Shown here piece by piece: positions 1 to 6,097 of a DNA stretch of 7,757 nucleotides. The position numbers and the translations under genes are program-made. Numbering within the stretch: position 1 is the stretch's first letter; every line of letters starts with the position of its first letter. Location: NCBI GenBank assembly GCA_023383735.1, contig JAHDYN010000073.1, positions 1-7,757 on the forward strand. Reading direction: 5' to 3'. A model generated the notes under the pieces. The model was not told the DNA's origin. It did no database searches and worked only from the letters and a program-made list of their open reading frames with translations. Source of the stretch: Gammaproteobacteria bacterium. Its GTDB lineage: Bacteria; Pseudomonadota; Gammaproteobacteria; Steroidobacterales; GCA-2729495.

Positions 1-374
1 CCGGCATCACCGTGGTCGAGGCCCTGAAGACCTCGCGCGAACTGGCCGGCAATGTCGTGATTGCCGAGGCCATCGACCAGGTGTCTGCCTATGTGGACGA
101 AGGCAACTCGCTCAGCAGCGCTGTGGACCAGGCGAAGCTGTTTCCGCCCCTGGTGCTGCGCATGGTGAAGATGGGCGAGGACATCGGCAAGCTCGATGAA
201 GCGCTGGAGAACGTCACCTACTTCTACAACCGCGAGGTCAATGAGGCCGTCGACCGGCTGCAGACGCTGATCGAGCCGGCGATGACCGTCATCCTGGGCC
301 TGATTCTCGGCTGGGTGATGCTTTCCGTGCTGGGTCCGATCTACGACACCATCGGCAATCTCGGAGCCATCTGA
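1..374 (+). CDS. GspF/PilC/MshG-type inner-membrane platform protein, C-terminal part (partial)
   Basis: This is the 3' end of a type II secretion/type IV pilus F-family (T2SSF) gene. The frame is open from the window edge (first full codon at position 3) and stops with TGA at 372-374; the GTG at 12 is an internal codon. About 123 residues are visible. They include the helical E-A-L repeat, the conserved segment LFPPLVLRMVKMGEDIGKLD, an FYNREV motif, and a final membrane helix from roughly IEPAMTV to VLGPIYD. In this family the polytopic protein sits in the inner membrane and couples the assembly ATPase to pilin polymerisation. The terminal GWVMLSVLGPIYD form is closer to MshG/GspF-like members than to PilC, though this is a family-memory judgement. 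The next gene starts 2 nt after the stop, so this is the upstream part of the same operon. Family confidence is high; subfamily confidence is moderate. Confidence 0.93.
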   Translation, partial: GITVVEALKTSRELAGNVVIAEAIDQVSAYVDEGNSLSSAVDQAKLFPPLVLRMVKMGEDIGKLDEALENVTYFYNREVNEAVDRLQTLIEPAMTVILGLILGWVMLSVLGPIYDTIGNLGAI

Positions 375-375
375 C

Positions 376-1995
376 ATGCGCGTACAGCACGTTATTCTTC
401 TGGGCATCGACAGCTGCGTGCTGCATACCTGGCAGGGTCGTGGCTACACCCCGGTCTGCCGCTATCCACCACAAAGCGGCACGCCCGCGGAAATGCTGGC
501 ATTTCTGCGCCGGAACGGCGGCGGCACGATCGGCATCATCGTGGACGTGCTTGAAGAGGAGCACAGCCGCGATCGCATCGCCATGCTTGGCCGGCGCGAC
601 CAGCGGGCCGTGCTCGAGCGCAAGCTGGCACGGACCTTTCCGCGCACGGAATTCAGCACGGCGACGCTGCAGGGACGCAGCAGGGACAACACCCCTGGCC
701 AGGAGGTGCTGTACAGCGCGCTGACCAAGCCCGAGCATTTGCGCACGCTGGTCGATCAACTGACGGCAGCGAAGCTGCCGGTCGTCGGGGTGTACAGCCC
801 GGCCCAGCTGAGCCTGCCCATAGTCGAAAAGCTGGCGAAGAACGACGCCGGCCATGCGGCCGTCCTGCTGCTCACCCGCGATCTGGAAGGACGTCTGCGC
901 CTGGCATTTTTTCGCGACGGCAGGATGATCGGCAGTCGCCTGCTGCGCAAGTCCCTGTCGGCACGTCCAGGCGACATGCAGCGATTGCTGCGCCAGCTCG
1001 AAGAAAGCGTGCGCTACTTCGATCCCGGCTTCATGGTCAGCCCCACCAATCCGGTCGATGTGTTCATGCTCGGCGAGCCTGCAGCGGCAGCACAGGACGT
1101 CACTGAAGCGGGCAACGGACATGAGGGCTTCCGCCTGCACCCGGTCACCCTGGACAGCGTGACCACGGCGCTCGGCATTCATGCCCGCCTCTCACCGGGC
1201 CAGGCCGACTTGCTGTTCATCGAAGTCCTGCGCCGGCACGCGCCTGCCGCGAACTACCTGCCGGCCACCGGACGCCGCTACTTCCAGCTGGAGCAGATAC
1301 GCCGGTATGCGCAGGCAGCCTGCATGGTGCTCGGCACCACCGCTCTCGTTGCCGGCACCTGGAGCGGCTTGTCGCTGCTTGAGACCCGGCTGCAGACCCG
1401 CGATATCAGCAACTCGCTGGACACCGTGAGTGCCGGCGTGCACAACCACTCCGAATACCAGGCTGACAACACCGACGTGGATCCGCTGGAGATGCGTCAG
1501 GCGGTCAGTGCCTGGCGGGCGCTGGTGGCCAACCGCAGCGAACCGCGCGAAATCCTCGCACTGGTCAGCCGCGCGCTGGAAAAACAGCCACGCCTGCAGA
1601 TCGATGCCATCGGCTGGTCGCCGCTGGCGGCCGTCAATCCGGCCGCAGAACCGGCTGCGGACGGGGGCAGCGGGGCACCGGCGGAAGCAGATGAAGGCGG
1701 CAATGCCGTGGACGATGCCGGCATGCAAACGCAGCTCGCCGGGCGGATCCGCATCTCCGTGCGCGGACGGGTCGAGCCCTTCGACCGCAGTTACCCGCTG
1801 GCTTTTGCCGAGGTCGAGAACTTCATGAGCAGCCTGCGCGCCGACCCCAGGGTCAGCGCGGTGCGCGCCCGCGTACAGCCGCTGGATATCCGGCCCGCCT
1901 CGACCCTGACCGGCGAAATCACCCCCGAGCACAAGTCGGATGAGGCGGGCTTCGCCATCGACATCATCATGAGGACCGGCAATGACCAGGCCTGA
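376..1995 (+). CDS. Bitopic PilM/GspL-like plus PilN-like pilus assembly protein (539 aa)
   Basis: The ATG at 376 lies one nucleotide after the upstream TGA, with GGAG at 363-366 as a possible Shine-Dalgarno. Residues 1-290 look cytoplasmic and are weakly like the actin-like PilM/MshI fold: an opening VILLGIDS strand, a PVVGVYSPAQL segment near 135-145, and a second strand-rich half at 160-235. A single membrane helix covers about 311-333. The periplasmic part has helices at 370-403, an Ala/Gly/Glu-rich linker at about 419-450, then a ferredoxin-like PilN/GspL-type domain (about 455-535, including FAEVENFMSSLRADPRVSAV). The combination is what GspL does in type II secretion and what PilM plus PilN do as two proteins. 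The likely role is a cytoplasm-to-periplasm link in the inner-membrane alignment complex. I see no clear intact ATP-binding motif. The next gene starts inside its last codons. Role is inferred from architecture and neighbours; MshI-like is the closest named alternative. Confidence 0.8.
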   Translation: MRVQHVILLGIDSCVLHTWQGRGYTPVCRYPPQSGTPAEMLAFLRRNGGGTIGIIVDVLEEEHSRDRIAMLGRRDQRAVLERKLARTFPRTEFSTATLQGRSRDNTPGQEVLYSALTKPEHLRTLVDQLTAAKLPVVGVYSPAQLSLPIVEKLAKNDAGHAAVLLLTRDLEGRLRLAFFRDGRMIGSRLLRKSLSARPGDMQRLLRQLEESVRYFDPGFMVSPTNPVDVFMLGEPAAAAQDVTEAGNGHEGFRLHPVTLDSVTTALGIHARLSPGQADLLFIEVLRRHAPAANYLPATGRRYFQLEQIRRYAQAACMVLGTTALVAGTWSGLSLLETRLQTRDISNSLDTVSAGVHNHSEYQADNTDVDPLEMRQAVSAWRALVANRSEPREILALVSRALEKQPRLQIDAIGWSPLAAVNPAAEPAADGGSGAPAEADEGGNAVDDAGMQTQLAGRIRISVRGRVEPFDRSYPLAFAEVENFMSSLRADPRVSAVRARVQPLDIRPASTLTGEITPEHKSDEAGFAIDIIMRTGNDQA

Positions 1996-2614
1996 TCCTG
2001 ACTGGGGCTTTCTGCGCCAGGGCATGCTGCTCCCTGCACTCTGCCTGCTGGCAGGCGCGGTGCTGTGGGCGACCACGACCATGTATCGCACACAACTCGA
2101 TGCTGCGCTCGAGGCAGAACGCCAGGCACTGGCGGGCATCGAACAGGAGCGCAGGGAACTCATCAGCCGGCGCGAGGCGCGCGAGCAGTACTCCGCCCTG
2201 TACCGCGAACTCACTGCGGGCGGCATCGTTGGTCCGGACCAGCGGCTGCAATGGGTGCAGACGCTCCGCAGCAGCACGAGCAGCCTCGGCCTGCCCTACG
2301 TGCGTTATTCAACCGGCCCGCAGGAGGTCTTTGTCGCGCCATATCTCATGGCCGGCATCAGCGCCACCGTCATGAACAGCCCGATGGAAGTGCAACTCGG
2401 CCTGGTGCACGAACTCGACCTGCTGCGCCTGCTCGACAAGCTTGCCCAATCCCCCGGGCTGTTCCATGTGCGTTCCTGCAACCTGGAGCGCCTGGAACGC
2501 AACACGCCACCGGAAGGCAACCAGGCCAATCTCAGCGGCAGTTGTCAGCTGAACTGGTTCTCCATTCCGGCCGGCAGTCGCATGGTTGCGGCAAATCAGG
2601 GAGACGCATCATGA
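1982..2614 (+). CDS. PilO/GspM/MshJ-like inner-membrane pilus assembly protein (210 aa)
   Basis: The ATG at 1982 overlaps the upstream gene by 14 nt and has GAGGA at 1971-1975 with a 6-nt spacer, which supports this start and translational coupling. The layout is that of PilO/GspM: a short cytoplasmic tail, one membrane helix at about residues 13-33, a charged coiled coil at about 36-78 (rich in Glu, Arg and Gln), then a small periplasmic domain. Near 140-170 the stretch HELDLLRLLDKLAQSPGLF resembles the helix that begins the ferredoxin-like core of PilO proteins. C166 and C183 could pair. Family knowledge: such proteins heterodimerise with PilN/GspL-type partners and align the inner-membrane platform with the outer-membrane pore. 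The upstream gene supplies just such a partner. Sequence identity to named members cannot be tested here, so MshJ-like versus PilO-like remains open. Confidence 0.75.
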   Translation: MTRPDPDWGFLRQGMLLPALCLLAGAVLWATTTMYRTQLDAALEAERQALAGIEQERRELISRREAREQYSALYRELTAGGIVGPDQRLQWVQTLRSSTSSLGLPYVRYSTGPQEVFVAPYLMAGISATVMNSPMEVQLGLVHELDLLRLLDKLAQSPGLFHVRSCNLERLERNTPPEGNQANLSGSCQLNWFSIPAGSRMVAANQGDAS

Positions 2615-3048
2615 ACGGCAGCGACCCGCAGGGCCATGCACGGCACAGGCGGCTGGTACCGAGCCTGGCCGCGACCGGGCTGATGATCGGCCTGCTGGCC
2701 GGCAACCAGCCCGCCGTTGCCCTCGATCAACAGGCATCACCGGCAATCGGCCGGCTGTTCATGAGTCCTGACGAGCGTCGGGCGCTCGATGCAGCCAGAA
2801 CCCCGTGGCGCGATCCCGATTCCCCGGAAACGGCGCTTGCACCGGGCAACAATCGTGTCGTGCTCAACGGTGTGCTCAGGCGCAGTGCCGGACCGGATGT
2901 GGTCTGGATCAACGGCCAGGCGGCGGGTGGCAAGGACGCCCCGGTACAGCTTCGACGCGGGCCCGACCAGCAGAACACCGTGACGGTGGCGGATCCTGCC
3001 AATGGCCGCAGCATCAGGCTGAAACCCGGCCAGAGCTGGACGCCCTGA
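2611..3048 (+). CDS. Small exported MshK/PilP-like protein (145 aa)
   Basis: ATGA overlap with the preceding stop (2611-2614) and AGGGAGA at 2598-2604 fix the start. Residues 1-14 are basic and hydrophilic, 15-32 are hydrophobic, and PAVALDQ near 34-40 would be a plausible signal-peptidase site after AVA, so the protein is probably periplasmic or anchored. Residues 48-62 carry GRLFMSPDERRALDAAR, a motif I associate with small proteins in T4P/MSHA-like loci. The C-terminal half (82-145) is beta-rich: VVLNGVLRRS, VVWINGQ, VTVADP and RSIRLKPGQSW. It reads like the compact beta domain of MshK/PilP/GspC homology-region proteins, which contact the secretin. Position after the PilO-like gene matches the MshI-J-K or PilM-N-O-P order. 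The role as a link to the outer-membrane pore is an inference; no enzymatic motif is present. Confidence 0.68.
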   Translation: MNGSDPQGHARHRRLVPSLAATGLMIGLLAGNQPAVALDQQASPAIGRLFMSPDERRALDAARTPWRDPDSPETALAPGNNRVVLNGVLRRSAGPDVVWINGQAAGGKDAPVQLRRGPDQQNTVTVADPANGRSIRLKPGQSWTP

Positions 3049-3066
3049 CGTACGCCGGTGGGCAAC

Positions 3067-4492
3067 ATGGCTGCCATTCCTGCGCATGACCGACAACAGG
3101 GCGCTGCGCTGCTGCTCATGCTGCTGCTGCTCGTGCTGGGCGGCGTGGTCCTTTTCTCCCGCAACATCGGTGGCCAGCTGGCGTCGGCTTCGCAGGCACG
3201 GAGCAACGCGGCCATGCTCGCTGCCGCCAAGGAAGCCCTGCTCGGCTACGTTGTCACCCACGATGCGAGCCACCCCGGGAAATACGGCTTTTTGCCCTGC
3301 CCCGACCTCGACGCCACGGGCAGCACGGCCGAAGGCGAAGCTCATGAGACGAGTTGCGGCGCCCGGTATCGCAGCATGCTGGGCCGCTTTCCGTGGCGCA
3401 CGGTCGGGCTCGATCCCGGCCGCGGCAAAGGCCGCGAATGCCTCTGCAGTATCCGGCACCTGGAAATCTGCCGGCGCCAATGAACCAGAGCTGTTGAACA
3501 CCGACTCCAGCGGCCAGTTCCGCGTACTCGCCGGCGATGGCAGCACGCTGATCGCCGGCAGCACAGCCGGTGAGCGGCCGGTTGCAGTGATCATCGCACC
3601 GGGGCTGCCGATTGCCGGACAGACGCGCGCCACCGCCGCCAGCGGCGTCGAGCAGTGCGGCGGCAGCTTCGTGGCCAACCGCTATCTCGACAACGATTCC
3701 GCTTCGGGCATCGACAACAGCAATGTGAGCGCCGCGGCGGATGCCATCGACGACTTCATCAGCGCCGATCCCGGCGGCACTGTCGTCAATGACCAGATGA
3801 TCTTCATCACGCGCAGCGAAATCGAGGCGCGCCTGATGCGTCGTGCCGATGTCAGGGCACAGCTCACCGCACTGACCAGTGCCGTGGCCAAATGCATCGC
3901 CGACTACGGCAAGCGCAATCCGGGCGGCGCTGCCGATCCACGCCTGCCGTGGCCTGCGCCTGTGGACCTGGTCGAGTACCGGACAACCGCACAGTACAAC
4001 GACACGCCGGTCGGCGAGTTGAGCGGCCGCGTGGCCAATGTGGTTAACGACTCCAACAGCCAGACCGGCAATACCTCGACCGGTGTGCTGACGGCCTGCA
4101 ACGCCGCGACGGTTCCGGAATGGACATCGACGATGGCAACGCTGTGGCAGCACTGGAAAGACCATCTGTTCTATGCCGTCGCGCGGGATTTCCGGCCGGA
4201 CGCCACTCCGGTGACGAGTTGCACCACCTGCCTCCGCGTAAACGGCACGGGCGCATGGGCCGCCATCGTCATGTTCGCCGGCACCCGGCTCGGCGCCCTC
4301 AACCAGACCCGCGACGAGCCGCCGATGAATGCCGACACGCGCAGCAACATCGGCAACTACCTGGAAGGCAGAAACGCCACCAACCACCCGAATGCCGCCG
4401 GCAACGGCGACTATCAGTCGGCGGTTGCCGGCAATACCTTCAACGACATCCTGTTCTGTATAGACGCCACCCTGGGTGTGACGCCATGTTGA
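3067..4492 (+). pseudogene. Large GspK/PilX-like minor prepilin, frame interrupted near 3445
   Basis: Two frames together encode one protein. The ATG at 3067 (GGTGGG just upstream) opens a frame that ends at TGA 3481-3483 (138 aa). The continuation lies in the next frame and is open to TGA 4490-4492. The N-terminus is DRQQG|AALLLMLLLLVLGG, a type III leader with a hydrophobic helix but Leu, not Glu, at +5, as in GspK. Residues 55-80 (KEALLGY, FLPCPD) match the downstream prepilin (REALIGY, LPCPAT), so the two are related. The fragment LGRFPWRTVGLDP is in the first frame; AVSGTWKSAG, GQFRVLAGDG and VAVIIAPG are in the second. Restoring five bases at the break gives about 476 aa. The protein has many cysteines (FLPCPD, VTSCTTC, DILFC, TPC), suggesting disulfides. 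A likely role is tip or minor pseudopilin. The break could be a real mutation, a sequencing error, or programmed frameshifting. A GTG start at 3058 is possible but less likely. Confidence 0.8.
3439..3454 (+). other. Frameshift site in the large prepilin gene
   Basis: In the first frame this stretch reads Cys-Leu-Cys-Ser-Ile, after which similarity to pilins is lost and a stop follows at 3481-3483. In the next frame, codons from 3446 read Ala-Val-Ser-Gly-Thr-Trp and continue for about 348 codons. The shift is +1 net, so 1 nt was gained or 2 or 5 nt were lost. From memory, relatives carry Glu-Cys-Leu-Trp-Tyr-Ala-Val-Ser-Gly here. Inserting GGTAT between 3445 and 3446 restores exactly that. No slippery heptamer or long homopolymer is visible at the break. 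Confidence 0.7.
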
Positions 4493-5283
4493 ACTTCAGG
4501 CATTCCCGGTCCACCCTGCCGGAGCGCGAGCAGGGTTTCAGCCTGCTGGAACTGTCCATCGTGCTGCTGATCGTCGGCCTGCTGCTCGGCGGACTGATCA
4601 TGCCGCTCGGTTCGCGCATGGATCAGCAACGCATCGAGTCCACCAACCGGCAGCTCGAACAGGTCCGCGAGGCGCTGATCGGTTATGCGCTGGCGAACGA
4701 TGCCCTGCCGTGCCCGGCAACCCCGGCGAGCAGCGGACTGGCATCGGCAACCGCCACCGGCTGCACGCGCCAGCACGGCTTCGTGCCCGCGGCGACGCTG
4801 GGACTGCCCGGCTCACGCAACGCAGACCAGCTGCTGCTCGATGCCTGGGGCAATCCGCTGCGCTACTCGGTCAGCAACAGCGATGCAGACGGCGATGGCA
4901 ACTGGGATTTCGTCCGTCCCGGCGAGATGCGCAACGTGACGCTCGCGAATCTGGCACCGAGCCTGGATGTCTGCACTACCGCAGCCGGCTCGTCGGCGAC
5001 GGCCTGCGCCGGCAGCGCCACCACCATCACGGCCAATGCACCGGCCGTGCTCCTGTCGCTCGGCAAGGACTTCGCAACCCTGAGCTCGGCAGATGAACAG
5101 GAGAATGTCGGCACCAACCTCGGCGGCGGGCCATCCGGCCGCAGCTACCCGGTGGCCGGCGACGAGGTTTTCGTCAGCCGCAGCATCAGCACCGCCGGCG
5201 GCAGCGGCTTTGACGATCTTGTGACCTGGATCGCACCGGCCACGCTGTACGGCCAGATGGTAAGCGCCGGCCGGCTGCCCTGA
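4486..5283 (+). CDS. Type IV prepilin-like protein with G|FSLLE cleavage site (265 aa)
   Basis: The ATG at 4486 sits 7 nt inside the end of the previous gene, so translational coupling is likely; the Shine-Dalgarno is weak (GGGTG near 4474). After a 17-residue leader, EREQG|FSLLELSIVLLIVG gives a textbook prepilin peptidase site with Glu at +5 (E22) and a hydrophobic alpha-1 helix (18-42). REALIGYALANDALPCP continues the helix into the globular head. Residues 118-129 (LLDAWGNPLRYS) resemble the WGNP motif of GspG-type pseudopilins. Residues 131-141 (NSDADGDGNWD) have the spacing of a Ca2+-binding loop. Four cysteines (C76, C93, C163, C174) could make two disulfides. The tail FDDLVTWIAPATLYGQMVSAGRLP is characteristic of this prepilin family. 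It probably acts as a minor or core pilin of the same fibre as its neighbours. Prepilin status is certain; which subunit it is cannot be told. Confidence 0.92.
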   Translation: MLNFRHSRSTLPEREQGFSLLELSIVLLIVGLLLGGLIMPLGSRMDQQRIESTNRQLEQVREALIGYALANDALPCPATPASSGLASATATGCTRQHGFVPAATLGLPGSRNADQLLLDAWGNPLRYSVSNSDADGDGNWDFVRPGEMRNVTLANLAPSLDVCTTAAGSSATACAGSATTITANAPAVLLSLGKDFATLSSADEQENVGTNLGGGPSGRSYPVAGDEVFVSRSISTAGGSGFDDLVTWIAPATLYGQMVSAGRLP

Positions 5284-5315
5284 GCCTGCGGAAATTAAGT
5301 GAAACTGTGACCGGT

Positions 5316-5348
5316 TTGACAGAAGCCCGCACGGCGCTCACGCAGAAT
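5316..5348 (+). promoter_or_regulatory. Weak promoter candidate ahead of the third prepilin gene
   Basis: The 128-nt gap 5284-5411 contains a perfect TTGACA at 5316-5321. The best -10-like hexamer downstream is CAGAAT at 5343-5348, which leaves a 21-nt spacer, longer than the usual 16-18. At 17 nt spacing no good -10 is present. I also looked for a sigma-54 GG-N10-GC pair near TTGCAT (5391-5396) and did not find it. The leader may carry a separate promoter, since pilin genes are often expressed more strongly than assembly genes, but the site itself is unproven. Confidence 0.25.
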
Positions 5349-5400
5349 CAGCCTCGAATTGATGAACCAACCCCGGAGCCACAGGCTTCGTTGCATACGC

Positions 5401-5405
5401 AGGAG
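5401..5405 (+). promoter_or_regulatory. Shine-Dalgarno AGGAG deciding the start of the third prepilin
   Basis: AGGAG lies 6 nt before the ATG at 5412. It sets that ATG as the start in preference to the in-frame GTG at 5307, which would add a 35-residue hydrophilic extension before the prepilin leader and lacks a good ribosome site. Confidence 0.85.
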
Positions 5406-5411
5406 TCGACC

Positions 5412-6020
5412 ATGGTCAGGCAGTCCCGTCAGCAGGGTTTCACCCTGGTGGAGATCGCAATCGTTCTCGTCATCATCGGCCTGCTCATTGGCGGCGTGCT
5501 GAAGGGCCAGGAGATGATCACCAACGCCAAGGTGAGCAAGGTCGAGAATGACTACAAGGGCATCACTGCCGCGATTCTCGCCTACCAGGACCGCTACGGC
5601 GTACTGCCGGGCGATGACCCCTCGGCTTCGACCCGCTTCCCGGGAACCTGGAGCGCAGCGGACAACGGCAACGGCAACGGCGTCATCGCCGGCAACTGGA
5701 ACAGCACGAACAATACCAACGAGTCGCGCCTGATCTGGAAACACCTGCGCGGCGCCGGCTTCCTGAAGGGTCCGGTAGACGCCACGGCAGCTTCATACCA
5801 GCAGCCGGCGCATGCATTCGGCGGCCTGGTCGGTTTCGAGCAGAACCTCTACAACCTGAGCGGGCATGTCATCGTGTTCGGCACCCTGCCCGGCAACGTC
5901 GTGCAGATACTCGAGGCGCGTGGCGATGACGGCAGCCCGAGCACTGGCTCCATACAGGGCAATGCCACGGCAACCACCTACACCCTGAACACCAACTACA
6001 ATCTGGCTTACAGCTTCTAG
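5412..6020 (+). CDS. Type IV prepilin with G|FTLVE cleavage site, candidate major pilin (202 aa)
   Basis: The leader is nine residues (MVRQSRQQG) and cleavage would leave FTLVEIAIVLVIIGLL at the N-terminus, with Glu at +5 (E14) and a hydrophobic helix to about residue 30. The head begins with KGQEMITNAKVSKVENDYKGI and AYQDRYGVLPGDDP. It is followed by an Asn/Gly-rich loop (about 84-103), then ESRLIWKHLRGAGFLKGP. The LPGDD, GNGNG and ESRL-W-HLR signatures recur together in a prepilin family I recognise but cannot name to a subunit. No cysteine is present, unlike the two preceding pilins. Features suggesting the abundant subunit are its small size, short leader, strong AGGAG, a separate 128-nt leader region and a strong terminator right after it. 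That is inference; it could instead be a minor pilin. Confidence 0.93.
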   Translation: MVRQSRQQGFTLVEIAIVLVIIGLLIGGVLKGQEMITNAKVSKVENDYKGITAAILAYQDRYGVLPGDDPSASTRFPGTWSAADNGNGNGVIAGNWNSTNNTNESRLIWKHLRGAGFLKGPVDATAASYQQPAHAFGGLVGFEQNLYNLSGHVIVFGTLPGNVVQILEARGDDGSPSTGSIQGNATATTYTLNTNYNLAYSF

Positions 6021-6042
6021 CCGGATCGGCAAGGGATACGCG

Positions 6043-6073
6043 AAGGGCGGTGCAGAAATGCACCGCCCTTTTT
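6043..6073 (+). terminator. Rho-independent terminator of the pilus operon
   Basis: A perfect 12-bp inverted repeat (AAGGGCGGTGCA at 6043-6054 and its complement at 6059-6070) closes on a GAAA tetraloop and runs into a short T tract (TTTTT at 6069-6073). It starts 22 nt after the stop of the last prepilin gene. Downstream of the hairpin read from the opposite strand there is no T run (CTTCGCG), so it works mainly for + strand transcripts, although it also lies just beyond the 3' end of the convergent oxidoreductase gene. Confidence 0.93.
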
Positions 6074-6097
6074 CGTTGCGGCGAACCGGTCGTCGCG

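Noticed and set aside
1192..2277. 361-aa minus-strand open frame opposite the fusion and PilO-like genes
   Set aside because: Composition is typical of an antisense shadow in GC-rich DNA (Arg/Ala/Gly/Ser-rich, no recognisable domain), while the + strand frame has clear gene structure and overlaps.
2065..2610. Upstream in-frame extension of the small MshK/PilP-like gene to 2065
   Set aside because: The extension is the out-of-frame reading of the PilO-like gene; the ATG at 2611 has a good Shine-Dalgarno, an ATGA overlap and starts a signal-like N-terminus.
3254..4387. 377-aa minus-strand open frame opposite the broken prepilin
   Set aside because: No domain, low-complexity translation, and the + strand encodes recognisable pilin segments across the same stretch.
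4120..4485. Upstream in-frame extension of the second prepilin to 4120
   Set aside because: It overlaps the previous gene in another frame, is rich in Arg/His/Pro, and would bury the prepilin leader; ATG 4486 gives a normal 17-residue leader.
5405..5415. Adjacent SalI-like GTCGAC and NcoI-like CCATGG sites, as in a cloning junction
   Set aside because: The surrounding sequence is continuous native-looking coding and leader DNA with no vector or tag sequence, so coincidence is the simpler reading.
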